From contig JACRGN010000086.1 of the NCBI GenBank assembly GCA_016234205.1, forward strand, positions 1 to 44,273: a stretch of 44,273 bases of DNA, read 5' to 3'. The stretch comes from Nitrospinota bacterium (GTDB lineage Bacteria; Nitrospinota; Nitrospinia; UBA9942). Positions 23,386-31,460 of this stretch are shown here, one piece after another. The translations under genes were made by a program, and so were the position numbers. Each line of letters starts with the position of its first letter. Position 1 is the stretch's first letter. The notes beneath the pieces are model-generated. The model had not been told where the DNA came from and did no database searches. It worked only from the letters and a program-made list of their open reading frames with translations.

Positions 23386-24732
23386 ATGGAACAGGCAGAA
23401 TATAAATGTAAATGCTTTGAGTATAGGATGGTGTCATTGCGAGGGACTACAGTCCCGAAGCAATCTAAACGGTTAGGGATTGCTTCGTTGTCACTCGCAA
23501 TGACAAGAAATATTAAAATCAGGCTCTTAATTTCTTTTATTCTTCTATTCCTTTTCCCCACTCCTTCCTTTGCTGATTCTTCGACAGGCTCAGAAGTCGG
23601 CTCATTTTCAAAAATAGAAGGCAGAGTAGATATACTTAAAGAAGGTGCTCCCACGACTGCCCCTGTAAAGGTCAATGACAATGTCTCTATGGGTGATATA
23701 GTTCGGACAAAAAGTGACGGAAAGGCAGAGATTACATTCAAAGACGACACAACAGTCCGACTTGCCCCTGAAACCCGAATGAAGATAGACGAATATGTCT
23801 TCAATCCTGACAACAGCAGGAAGACAGGGGCTTTAGGTCTATTCAGAGGTAAGGTAAGGGCGGTAGTATCAAAGACAAAGGGCGGCATAATACCTGTAGG
23901 AATAAGCACATCATCATTTAATATAAATACACCAACTGCCATAGCAGGCGTAAAAGGGACAGACTTCTTTGTATTCTACGCTCAAGGCATGACAGGGGTT
24001 ATCTTTAAAGAAGGAAGCGGTTTCGTAGCAAACCCAAACATGCCCGATAAGATTGTGAACATAAATGCAGGACAGATAACCTTTGTAGCAGCCCCTAATG
24101 CCCCGCCATTAACACCAAGACCTGCATCAAATATAGAAATGGCACAACATTCAAAAGATACAACACCGGCAGAAAAACCAAAGGAAAAGAAGGAAGAGGG
24201 GCAGAAACCAAAAGAAGAGAAATCCGAAGTAAAGGAAGCTAAGGCAGAAGATAAAGGGGATAAAGGTAAAGAAGATAAAAAAGATGAAGGTAAATCGGAA
24301 GTAAAAGAGGCAAAGGCAGAGGGGAAGCAAGATGGAGGAGAATCTGAAGGCGAAGGGGAGACATTACTTGCATCCACTTCAGAAGGCACACATGCTGAGA
24401 ACAAAGCAGGTGAAAATCAATCCGAAGGAACACCTCAATCACCAGCCACAGAACAAGCCCCATTAATGACAATGGCAGATAAACCACCTCCAGCAATGGA
24501 AGCAGTAAGTTTCTCGGCAGTTGATATGACAATGGCAGGTCCTGATTTAATGTCTCCAACTATCGGTGGAGATTTGTTTGGATTCGCACCGCCAACTGAT
24601 ATTGGTGTTATACCAGATACAATTGCAACAACAACTACAATACCTGACATATCTACATTATTACCGATTACAGAAACTCAGCCTCAGACACTGAAGAATA
24701 CGGATGTAACAGTGAATGTAGTGTTTCAATGA
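23386..24732 (+). CDS. FecR-domain exported protein with low-complexity C-terminus
   Basis: A FecR domain (about residues 75-190 of this model) is shown by EGRVDILKEGAPTTAPVKVN, a GDIVRTKSDGKAEITFKDDT block and VRLAPETRMKIDEY. A Lys/Glu-rich stretch (24170-24360) and a Pro/Thr-rich end follow. The hydrophobic signal segment LLISFILLFLFPTPSFA lies well inside the frame. Three starts are possible: GTG 23368 (overlapping the pilZ stop), ATG 23386 (GAGGG 5 bases upstream, used here) and ATG 23500. The DNA between 23430 and 23507 is a palindromic element pair, so either the protein has a repeat-coded N-terminal extension or the repeat supplies the ATG at 23500. Likely a periplasmic or surface protein. 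Confidence 0.75.
   Translation: MEQAEYKCKCFEYRMVSLRGTTVPKQSKRLGIASLSLAMTRNIKIRLLISFILLFLFPTPSFADSSTGSEVGSFSKIEGRVDILKEGAPTTAPVKVNDNVSMGDIVRTKSDGKAEITFKDDTTVRLAPETRMKIDEYVFNPDNSRKTGALGLFRGKVRAVVSKTKGGIIPVGISTSSFNINTPTAIAGVKGTDFFVFYAQGMTGVIFKEGSGFVANPNMPDKIVNINAGQITFVAAPNAPPLTPRPASNIEMAQHSKDTTPAEKPKEKKEEGQKPKEEKSEVKEAKAEDKGDKGKEDKKDEGKSEVKEAKAEGKQDGGESEGEGETLLASTSEGTHAENKAGENQSEGTPQSPATEQAPLMTMADKPPPAMEAVSFSAVDMTMAGPDLMSPTIGGDLFGFAPPTDIGVIPDTIATTTTIPDISTLLPITETQPQTLKNTDVTVNVVFQ
23430..23507. repeat. Head-to-head CATTGCGAGG/ATTGCTTCG palindrome pair at the 5' end of the FecR gene
   Basis: TGTCATTGCGAGGGACTACA...GAAGCAATCT (about 23431-23466) and ATTGCTTCGTTGTCACTCGC...ATGAC (about 23479-23504). 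It is in frame with the FecR coding sequence (VSLRGTTVPKQSKRL...IASLSLAMTR) and contributes ATG 23500. Confidence 0.88.
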
Positions 24733-24753
24733 AAAAAACAGAACAAAAACATA

Positions 24754-24983
24754 ATGAAACCACAGAGGCACGGAGGCACAGAGAGGGCAGATAAGAATTA
24801 TGAAACAATCATGTCTATTAATGCCAGACACAAAAAGGGATGAAAATGTCATTGCGAGGGAGCGAAGCGACCGAAGCAATCTAAAAGGCGGGATTGCTTC
24901 GCCGGAGCCTGCCCTGAGCGATGAAACAAGATTGCTTCGCTTCGCTCGCAATGACACAAGCGAAGGGGCTCGCAATGACAAAG
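24754..24983. repeat. Cluster of palindromic elements before the NHL lipoprotein gene
   Basis: It begins with an unpaired CCACAGAGGCACGGAGGCAC word arm (24756-24782). Then come copies of the CATTGCGAGG/ATTGCTTCG element: 24847-24882 forward, 24893-24912 inverted (interrupted by GGAGCCTGCCCTGAGC), 24930-24955 inverted and an extra CGCAATGACA end at about 24971-24980. An ATG at 24800 lies in the long frame but would translate through these elements. Confidence 0.87.
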
Positions 24984-24994
24984 TGGGGATTCAG

Positions 24995-27712
24995 GTGAAA
25001 AGAACAATCTTAACCTTAACCTCAGCCTTAACCTGTCTTCTATTGAACTCCTGTGGTGGCGGCGGCGGGGGCTCATCATCAACAGAAGGTGGTAAATCCT
25101 TTGTAAAAATAACATTAGGTGGAAGTGGAAAACCTGTCATCAATTCCGAACAGGGGACAGGCTTTAGAGAAAATTCAATACCCTCAAATATATACAAACT
25201 CTCATTCACAATAAGTGCCTCTGACATGGCAACAGCAAATAAAGATGTTCTTGTTGCAGGACAAACTGCTGTAACAGAAACTTTTTCAATACAAAATGGC
25301 AGCAGCAGATATTTTCTTATAGAGGCAAAGGATAGTTCAGGGACTGTTCTTTATAAAGGGGATACAACAAAAGATCTTGACGGCACACCTGTAACCCTGG
25401 ATATTGTTATGGTTGACCAGAATACAACAGGTGGAGGGACAACTACTACCACCACAGGCACAACTACCACAACTACAACAGCGACAACAACAACTGCAAC
25501 CACTACAACAACCACGACAACAGATACAACAGCGCCGACAGTATCATCAGTAAGTCCCGGGAGTGGCGCAACAGGAGTTGCAATCTCTTCCACCATAACA
25601 GCTACTTTCAGTGAGGCAATGGATTCATCAACGATTACCACATCCACATTTACTGTAGGTGGTGTTTCAGGCACAGTAACCTACTCTGGCACAACAGCCA
25701 CATTTACACCATCGAGCAGTCTCTCTTACTACACCACCTATACAGCAACAATTACAACAGGAGTAAAAGATTCAGCAGGGAATGCAATGGCAAGCAGTTA
25801 CTCATGGAGCTTTACAACAGTACTCATGGGCGGGACGATACAGGGCAGTGCATTAAACCTCACAAGTTCCAATGCTGCTGTTACAACCCTTGCAGGCACT
25901 GCAGATTCTTCCGGCACAACAGACGGCACAGGAACAGCAGCAAGATTTAATAGTCCTAACAATATAACCACAGATGGGACATATCTATTCGTAGCCGAAG
26001 AGGGGAATCATATTATTCGTAAGATTGTTATATCCACAGGGGTTGTTACTACTCTTGCAGGTTCTGCCGGTTCTTCCGGTTCAACCGATGCCACAGGCAC
26101 AGCAGCAAAGTTTAATTCTCCTGCTGGTATAACCACAGATGGGACAAGTCTGTTTGTAGCTGATACTTATAATCACACAATCCGTAAGATTGTAATATCC
26201 ACAGGTGTTGTTACAACTATTGCAGGCACTGCGGGTTCAATTGCCTCAACAGATGGCACAGGCACATCTGCAAGATTTAATTATCCTGCTGGTATAACCA
26301 CAGATGGGACAAATTTGTATATAACTGATTACAATAATCATACAATCCGTAAAATCGTTATATCCACAGGTGTTGTTACAACACTTGCAGGTTCTACTAC
26401 CAGTGGCTCAACAGATGCCACAGGCACAGCAGCAAGCTTTAATAATCCTTATGGCATAACCACAGATGGGACAAATTTGTTTGTAACTGATTGGGGCGGC
26501 ACTACCATCCGCAAAATTGTCATCTCAACTGCGGTTGTTACAACTATTGCCGGTTCAACAGATGGCACAACAGACGGCATAGGCACGGCAGCGCTGTTTT
26601 CTTACCCTGAAGGCATAACCACAGATGGGACAAATTTATTTGTAGCTGATAATGGTAATAGCACTATCCGTAAGATTACACCCACCACACTTATGGGCGG
26701 CTCTATGCAGGGCAATTCGTTAAATCTTACAACTGCGGTTACCACCCTTGCAGGCACTGCACTTTCTTCTGGCACAACTGATGCCACAGGCACATCAGCA
26801 AGATTTGCCCATCCATATCACATTACCACTGATGGGACAAATCTATTTGTAGCTGACCAGACTAATCATACCATCCGTAAGATTGTTATATCCACAGGTG
26901 TTGTTACAACAATTGCAGGCACTGCAGGTTCTGCCGGTTCAACAGATGCCACAGGCACATCTGCATTGTTTAATTCTCCTGCGGGAATAACTACAGATGG
27001 GACAAATCTATTCGTAGCTGATTACTCTAATCATGAAATCCGTAAGCTCGTCATATCCACAGGTGTTGTTACTACTCTTGCAGGAAACTCGAATTCTCCT
27101 GGCTCAACAGATGCCACAGGCACGGCTGCAAGCTTTTATTTGCCTAAAGGTATCACCACAGATGGGACAAATCTATTCGTAGCTGAGGAGGGGAACCATA
27201 TTATTCGTAAGATTGTCATATCCACAGGTGTTGTTACTACAATTGCAGGCACTGCCGGCACAATCGGCTCAACCGATGCCACAGGCACATCTGCATTGTT
27301 TAATTTTCCTCGTGGCATAACAACTGATGGAACAAATCTGTTCATAGCCGATAGTGCTAATAATACAATCCGCAAGCTCGTTATATCCACAGGTGCTGTT
27401 ACAACAATTGCAGGCTCTACTACCAGTGGCTCAACTGACGGCACAGGCACAGCAGCAAGGTTTAAACTCCCCGTTGGTATAACCACAGATGGGACAAATC
27501 TATTCGTTGTTGATAATAATAATTATACAATCCGTAAGCTCGTCATATCCACAGGTGTTGTAACAACAATTGCAGGCACTGCCGGCACAAGTGGCTCAAC
27601 AGATGCCACAGGCACATCTGCATTGTTTAAATCCCCTCTTGGCATAACAACCGATGGGACAAACCTATTCATAGCTGATGGGAGTAATATGACAATCCGT
27701 AAGATTCAGTAG
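24995..27712 (+). CDS. Large NHL-repeat lipoprotein with Ig-like domain
   Basis: From GTG 24995 the product begins VKRTILTLTSALTCLLLNSC, a type II signal peptide with lipobox LNSC; the open frame extends back to ATG 24800 but that part is repeat DNA. Order: lipobox; Gly-rich start; a beta domain; a Thr-rich linker (25430-25530); a Big_5-type Ig-like domain starting TAPTVSSVSPGSGATGVAIS; then eleven ~55-residue NHL-type repeats of the form VTTLAG...STDATGTA..F..P.GITTDGTNLFVAD...IRKIVISTGV. About 905 residues. NHL repeats fold as beta-propellers, so one or two surface-anchored propellers are expected. Function unknown; adhesion or ligand binding are possibilities. Confidence 0.85.
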   Translation: MKRTILTLTSALTCLLLNSCGGGGGGSSSTEGGKSFVKITLGGSGKPVINSEQGTGFRENSIPSNIYKLSFTISASDMATANKDVLVAGQTAVTETFSIQNGSSRYFLIEAKDSSGTVLYKGDTTKDLDGTPVTLDIVMVDQNTTGGGTTTTTTGTTTTTTTATTTTATTTTTTTTDTTAPTVSSVSPGSGATGVAISSTITATFSEAMDSSTITTSTFTVGGVSGTVTYSGTTATFTPSSSLSYYTTYTATITTGVKDSAGNAMASSYSWSFTTVLMGGTIQGSALNLTSSNAAVTTLAGTADSSGTTDGTGTAARFNSPNNITTDGTYLFVAEEGNHIIRKIVISTGVVTTLAGSAGSSGSTDATGTAAKFNSPAGITTDGTSLFVADTYNHTIRKIVISTGVVTTIAGTAGSIASTDGTGTSARFNYPAGITTDGTNLYITDYNNHTIRKIVISTGVVTTLAGSTTSGSTDATGTAASFNNPYGITTDGTNLFVTDWGGTTIRKIVISTAVVTTIAGSTDGTTDGIGTAALFSYPEGITTDGTNLFVADNGNSTIRKITPTTLMGGSMQGNSLNLTTAVTTLAGTALSSGTTDATGTSARFAHPYHITTDGTNLFVADQTNHTIRKIVISTGVVTTIAGTAGSAGSTDATGTSALFNSPAGITTDGTNLFVADYSNHEIRKLVISTGVVTTLAGNSNSPGSTDATGTAASFYLPKGITTDGTNLFVAEEGNHIIRKIVISTGVVTTIAGTAGTIGSTDATGTSALFNFPRGITTDGTNLFIADSANNTIRKLVISTGAVTTIAGSTTSGSTDGTGTAARFKLPVGITTDGTNLFVVDNNNYTIRKLVISTGVVTTIAGTAGTSGSTDATGTSALFKSPLGITTDGTNLFIADGSNMTIRKIQ
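25857..27712 (+). repeat. Eleven tandem ~160-bp NHL-coding repeats in two blocks
   Basis: DNA words such as ACCACAGATGGGACAAAT and ATATCCACAGGTGTTGTTAC recur almost unchanged. Units 1-5 (to about 26690) and 6-11 (from about 26740) are each preceded by a segment coding for a LMGG-x2-QG-x2-LNLT block (25826-25862 and 26692-26730), indicating a higher-order duplication. Confidence 0.9.
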
Positions 27713-28000
27713 CTCGGCAGGCTCACAAAAGTAGGGCAGGTCTTTAGACCTGTAAAAAAAACAAACCCCTAACCCCCTCCCCGATTAATACCCCCGATAG
27801 AAGCATTCGGGGGCAGGCTTTCGGGGACAGGTTTTCCCTGATAAACTTGCCCCCGCATCAAGTGCGGGGCAGACTCTGAAAGCATGTCCCTGCATGATTC
27901 AAGCAGGGACAGTAATCAGGGGAGCATTCAGGGACAGGTTAAGGGGGAATTTTTCTTGTTTTACAGAAAGAGGAAAGTTCTGTTAATAATATTTTATTTT
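27713..28000. repeat. Intergenic cluster of GC-rich hairpins
   Basis: No gene is seen in 27713-28080. Three hairpins stand side by side: CCCCCGATAGAAGCATTCGGGGG (27791-27813, split as CCCCCGA/TCGGGGG), TTGCCCCCGCATCAAG...GGGGCA (about 27847-27872) and TGTCCCTGC...GCAGGGACA (about 27885-27912). CCCCTAACCCCC (27767-27778) and TTAAGGGGG (27938-27946) may form an outer pair. AGGTCTTTAGACCT at 27740-27753 is a further small palindrome. The right part runs into the promoter at 28012. Confidence 0.75.
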
Positions 28001-28011
28001 AGATTTTTCTC

Positions 28012-28039
28012 TTGACATCTTTTCCTGCCTTGATATAAT
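28012..28039 (+). promoter_or_regulatory. Consensus sigma-70-type promoter for the DUF5618-like gene
   Basis: TTGACA at 28012-28017, 16-base spacer, perfect TATAAT at 28034-28039, about 40 bases before ATG 28081. Confidence 0.8.
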
Positions 28040-28080
28040 TTGAGGCAATTTAAGAATCCCCAAAGCCCACTTAAACCCCA

Positions 28081-28458
28081 ATGAAGGAATCTATTAGATA
28101 TTTAAACAATGCAAAGGAGATACTCAAAAAAGTCCCGATAGAGGGTCGTGTCTATACAGATGTTAAGCCAGTAAGAGAGGCTTTTGGGACAGCCTATCTT
28201 GCTATTTTAGAAGCAATAAACGAGTACCTTATTACTAAACATGGCTTAATAAAAAAAGAACTTCCTAAGTCTGTAGATGCATATAGGGATGCACTGCATA
28301 AGTATATGGCTATTCGTAATGGAAAACTTATGAGAGAATTTGAAATGCTTTATGATACCCTGCACATAGCAGGATACTACAGGGGTTTGCTTTATGATGT
28401 AGATGTAGTTAAAGAGGCATTAAAGGCTGCTAAGTTATTTATTGAGAAAGTTAAGTAA
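28081..28458 (+). CDS. DUF5618-like (HEPN-fold type) small helical protein
   Basis: 125 residues, all helical by pattern: RYLNNAKEILKK, DVKPVREAFGTAYLAILEAI and DTLHIAGYYRGLLYDVDVVK. This resembles DUF5618 proteins, which have a HEPN-like four-helix layout. The classical HEPN RNase motif R-x4-6-H is not evident. No nucleotidyltransferase partner is adjacent, so a toxin role is not supported. It has its own consensus promoter and no strong ribosome binding site. Family assignment is from memory of the pattern. Confidence 0.68.
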   Translation: MKESIRYLNNAKEILKKVPIEGRVYTDVKPVREAFGTAYLAILEAINEYLITKHGLIKKELPKSVDAYRDALHKYMAIRNGKLMREFEMLYDTLHIAGYYRGLLYDVDVVKEALKAAKLFIEKVK

Positions 28459-28472
28459 ACAGCAAAAAAACC

Positions 28473-28501
28473 TTGACAAAGTAAAGAGGGTATGATATTT
28501 A
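28473..28501 (+). promoter_or_regulatory. Possible promoter for the first heme-barrel gene
   Basis: TTGACA at 28473-28478, 17-base spacer, TATTTA at 28496-28501. The leader to ATG 28669 would be about 160 bases, long enough for regulation, with repeated GTAGGTAGG/GTACATAAGTAA words near 28594-28625. Confidence 0.5.
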
Positions 28502-28668
28502 TTCACATAATTTGAAGGTGGGTCTCCTGTTCTATTTTTATAAAAGAGATATTTTATACATAGTAAATTTTTAAATAAGAAAGGAGGTGGTGGTAAGTAG
28601 GTAGGTATTTAAGTACATAAGTAATGGAGTTTATATTTTTTTAGTTTTTAAATTTGAGGAGGTAAAAG

Positions 28669-29913
28669 ATGAAGAAGATATTAGTAATAACATTAGCAGT
28701 AGCCTTATCCTTCGTAGGTTCATTTTTTATGGTGAAGGATGCACAGGCAGTTCCAGGATTTGCAAGACAGACAGGCCATGCATGTTCAACCTGTCATTTC
28801 CAGAGTTTCCCATCCTTAAATTCCTTTGGCAGGGCATTTAAGGCAAGTGGTTATACACAGATTGGGGACCAGGGGAAAATAGAGGATGAAGGGCTCTCAA
28901 TTCCAAATGTCCTTAATATGTCTCTTATAGTTAAAGCAAGATATTCGCAGACAAATGGAGATAGTAAGGCTGGGAGAGACAGGGGTCAAATAGAGATTCC
29001 TGATGAGGCATCATTAATGGCTGGAGGTCGTGGTGGAGAGCATGTTGGGTTTTTACTTGAGAGAGGTCTTAAGACATCAGGAGGTTTTGATAATTTTAAA
29101 ATAATATTCCCATTTGATATGGGTGGGACCACTCTGGCAGCAGGTGCTTTTACAACAGATGCCCTGGGAGCAGCCTATGGGTTTGAAACTTTAAATACGG
29201 GTGCATTAAGGCTCCAGAAGCCTTTTGGTGAAGGTGTTGCTACCTCTGCACAGCAGTATACAGGTCTTAATACAGCAGCCACAGGTATCGTTCTCTATGG
29301 TGCCAGTGATATGTTCTTTGTAAATGCCTCTTTATGGGGTCCAAGTCATTCCGATGCGATTTCTTCGGGTCTTAATCTCGCACAGTATATCCGTGCAGCA
29401 GTAACACCTAATCTTGGCGGCTTTGATACAGCAATAGGTGTTCAGTATTGGGGTGGTGAGACAAAATTAGGTGAAGCAACTTCTGCAACCTATGTAGTTC
29501 AGGGAACTGCCATTGATGCACAGGCACAGGGTGAGATTGGTGGTATGCCTCTGGGAGTCTATATCACCTATGCGACAGTACCTAAGGCAGGGACTGACGG
29601 TAAGACATATGCCATCGCATCAGCTGCAGGAGACAAAAATGCAACATCTATAGCTGCAAATCTTGGTATTATCCCGAATAAGGCATCTTTAGGATTGAGT
29701 TATCTTATGGGTAAAAATGGAGCTGCAACTAAGTCTGCCGAAAATGCCATGAATATTGCGGCTATATATAAGTTAGCTCAGAATGTTAAGTTGCAGTTAG
29801 ATTATGCAACATTCAGTGGCGATGCGGATGTAAAGACAGTAGCACAATCAGGTGGAGACATGGGGAACTTGTATAGTAATAGGACAACTCTGATGATCTT
29901 CGCCGGATTCTAA
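28669..29913 (+). CDS. Cyc2-like monoheme cytochrome-porin fusion
   Basis: 414 residues. A Sec signal peptide ends after Ala27. Next comes a short cytochrome domain with one CxxCH heme site, CSTCH at residues 39-43, inside PGFARQTGHACSTCHFQSF and followed by PSLNSFGRAFKASGYT. That pattern (FARQT-x-CxxCH-x-FGR-x-FK-x-GYT) is the one I know from Cyc2, the fused cytochrome-porin Fe(II) oxidase. From about residue 80 the protein has alternating strands with Gly/Ala/aromatic residues and ends in FAGF with C-terminal Phe, as expected for a ~16-strand outer-membrane barrel. GAGGAGG precedes ATG. An intrinsic terminator follows. The substrate is not proven. Confidence 0.78.
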   Translation: MKKILVITLAVALSFVGSFFMVKDAQAVPGFARQTGHACSTCHFQSFPSLNSFGRAFKASGYTQIGDQGKIEDEGLSIPNVLNMSLIVKARYSQTNGDSKAGRDRGQIEIPDEASLMAGGRGGEHVGFLLERGLKTSGGFDNFKIIFPFDMGGTTLAAGAFTTDALGAAYGFETLNTGALRLQKPFGEGVATSAQQYTGLNTAATGIVLYGASDMFFVNASLWGPSHSDAISSGLNLAQYIRAAVTPNLGGFDTAIGVQYWGGETKLGEATSATYVVQGTAIDAQAQGEIGGMPLGVYITYATVPKAGTDGKTYAIASAAGDKNATSIAANLGIIPNKASLGLSYLMGKNGAATKSAENAMNIAAIYKLAQNVKLQLDYATFSGDADVKTVAQSGGDMGNLYSNRTTLMIFAGF

Positions 29914-29970
29914 TTGTTCGACTTTTAGACAAGCTCAAAGCTCACCATGCTTAATGGTGAAGCAAATAAA

Positions 29971-30008
29971 AAGGGGAGGGTTTAAAACCCTCCCCTTTTT
30001 TTTATTTT
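29971..30008 (+). terminator. Intrinsic terminator after the first heme-barrel gene
   Basis: GGGGAGGGTTT pairs with AAACCCTCCCC (29973-29995) and is followed by TTTTTTTT. The T-run overlaps the -35 box of the next promoter. Confidence 0.92.
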
Positions 30009-30034
30009 GACAATAACTTACTGTATGCTATATT
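30007..30034 (+). promoter_or_regulatory. Promoter placing transcription start at the ATG of the next gene
   Basis: TTGACA at 30007-30012, 16-base spacer, TATATT at 30029-30034. The expected start is 30041-30042 and the ATG is at 30042, so the mRNA may be leaderless. Confidence 0.68.
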
Positions 30035-30041
30035 ATTTATC

Positions 30042-30290
30042 ATGACAACTAAAGCCATTAGAGTATACGAAATTTTTAAAGAACTCGGTTTAAAAGAAGA
30101 GAAGGCAGAGGAGATTGTCGATTTACTGACTGAGACTGCAAAAGAAGGTCTGGCTACAAAAGAAGATATCTATGCCTTAAAAGAAGACCTCTCTAATTTG
30201 AAATTTGATATGATTAAGTGGATGATTGGTCTTTTATTGGGGCAGACTGCATTAATCCTTACAATTATGAGGCTCTTCTTCTTAAAATGA
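30042..30290 (+). CDS. Small coiled-coil protein with C-terminal membrane anchor
   Basis: 82 residues: a helical N-terminus (YEIFKELGLKEEKAEEIVDL), a short coiled coil (ALKEDLSNLKFDMIKW) and one transmembrane helix (MIGLLLGQTALILTIMRL) at the end. The layout resembles DUF1640/CCDC90-type small proteins. Function is unknown. The stop overlaps the start of the PEGA lipoprotein gene (ATGA), so they form a two-gene operon. Confidence 0.75.
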   Translation: MTTKAIRVYEIFKELGLKEEKAEEIVDLLTETAKEGLATKEDIYALKEDLSNLKFDMIKWMIGLLLGQTALILTIMRLFFLK

Positions 30291-31171
30291 CAATAATCCG
30301 CTATTTCCTTCCTTTCATACTATTCCTATTTTTAACAGGCTGTTCTGGGGCGGTTAAGCTTAACTATAAGCCCGGACAAATCCCTGATACATCAAAAGCC
30401 ACTAAACCCCTAACCATCATCCTTAAACCATATATTGATTCAAGGGGAGATGTCGCCCCAAACTATGTTGGAAAAATTGAGTCAACTGTTACTGATATGC
30501 ATGCCGATAAAATTATTTTGGAAAAGGATGTTGCTATATCTGTTAATGAAGCTATTAAGACACATCTAACTTCTGCCGGTTTTATTGTTACCATCCCTTC
30601 ATCCCCTCCTTTAGAAGGAGGAGAGGGGGGAGGTGAGGCTGATATAATAATGAGCGGGGAGATAAAAAAGTTCAGGCTTGATATTAAGGGAAGAGACGAA
30701 ATAGAAATTGAGCTTGAAAGCAGGTTAATATCAGGTAAAACAGGGAAGGGTATATGGGAGGGTGTAATAACAGAAAAAGAAGATAGGTTTGCAGGGGTCT
30801 CTGGTAATTCCAAGAAGACAATCAATTCATATATCTCAAAGACACTTGCAAAGGTTATTAATAAAACAATTATAGAGATAAATAAAAATTTTGGAAAGGC
30901 AGGGACTACATCTATAGAGGAGATGCCGATCCCTGAAGGGGCAGGAAGGATTTCCATAAAGACAGAGCCTCCCCGCTCCAAGATATATATTGGCGACATA
31001 TACTTTGGACTATCGCCGCTGAGTGTTGATATTGAATCAGGTGTATATGATGTAACTGTAAGGCTTGAGGGCTTTAAGGAGAAAAAGGAAAAGGTATCTA
31101 TAAGGAAAGGACAAAAAACAGAACTTGAGATGAATTATGGAGAAGGAGTTTTGAAAAGTCCAATTATATGA
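30287..31171 (+). CDS. Lipoprotein with C-terminal PEGA domain
   Basis: 294 residues from ATG 30287. Lipobox LTGC at Cys19. The N-terminal half (about 45-200) resembles YajG-like envelope lipoproteins (KPLTIILKPYIDSRGDVAPN ... ISGKTGKGIWEGVITEKE). A PEGA domain at about 221-290 is clear from IKTEPPRSKIYIGDIYFG and LSVDIESGVYDVTVRLEG. Residues about 103-119 (SSPPLEGGEGGGEA) are low-complexity and encoded by a palindromic CCCCTCC/GGAGGAG element inserted in frame. Predicted envelope protein; partner unknown. Confidence 0.8.
   Translation: MTIIRYFLPFILFLFLTGCSGAVKLNYKPGQIPDTSKATKPLTIILKPYIDSRGDVAPNYVGKIESTVTDMHADKIILEKDVAISVNEAIKTHLTSAGFIVTIPSSPPLEGGEGGGEADIIMSGEIKKFRLDIKGRDEIEIELESRLISGKTGKGIWEGVITEKEDRFAGVSGNSKKTINSYISKTLAKVINKTIIEINKNFGKAGTTSIEEMPIPEGAGRISIKTEPPRSKIYIGDIYFGLSPLSVDIESGVYDVTVRLEGFKEKKEKVSIRKGQKTELEMNYGEGVLKSPII
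30594..30643. repeat. In-frame CCCCTCCTTTAG/GGAGGAGAGG palindrome in the PEGA lipoprotein gene
   Basis: TCCCCTCCTTTAGAAGGAGGAGAGGGGGGA, split as CCCCTCC..TT and AA..GGAGGAG, lies at about 30601-30632 and keeps the frame, giving SSPPLEGGEGGG. Peptides of this type are widely seen as translations of a repeat element in other genomes. Confidence 0.78.
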
Positions 31172-31238
31172 TATAATTTTTTAAAAGGCTTTCCGATGAA
31201 ATTAGATTCAAAAAACCAAGGAGGAAAATAAAAAAACA

Positions 31239-31460
31239 ATGTATTCTACCTATCGTTTAAAGGCAAATGAACTTGACAGTAAGTTTATAGAAAATTTGAA
31301 GACCCTCTTTGAAGATAAGGAAATTGAAATAGCGGTTTACGAAGTTGATGAGACGGAATATCTGCTAAAGTCTGACGCAAATAGAAGAAGACTCTTAGAG
31401 GCAATAGATAATGTAAAAAACGAGAAAAATCTTATACAAGTTGAAATGATGAAAATCTAA
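31239..31460 (+). CDS. Antitoxin, YefM/RelB-like
   Basis: 73 residues. The C-terminal toxin-binding part DETEYLLKSDANRRRLLEAI is typical of YefM/Phd-type antitoxins that pair with YoeB. The N-terminal part is short and not clearly a Phd DNA-binding fold. AAGGAGG lies about 13 bases before ATG, somewhat far. The stop is directly followed by the toxin ATG, the usual arrangement; such pairs autoregulate. Confidence 0.82.
   Translation: MYSTYRLKANELDSKFIENLKTLFEDKEIEIAVYEVDETEYLLKSDANRRRLLEAIDNVKNEKNLIQVEMMKI

Noticed and set aside
24800..24994. ATG 24800 as start of the NHL lipoprotein
   Set aside because: It would place ~65 repeat-coded residues before a clear lipoprotein signal peptide; GTG 24995 gives a proper type II signal.
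25351..27486. Long open frames on the minus strand inside the NHL gene
   Set aside because: They mirror the periodic, low-complexity plus-strand repeats (Val/Pro-rich translations), have no start context and no recognisable domain.
25857..27712. CRISPR array
   Set aside because: Units are ~160 bases, coding, contiguous and without unique spacers; no cas genes are present.
28081..28458. HEPN/MNT toxin-antitoxin system
   Set aside because: No nucleotidyltransferase neighbour and no clear R-x4-6-H RNase motif.
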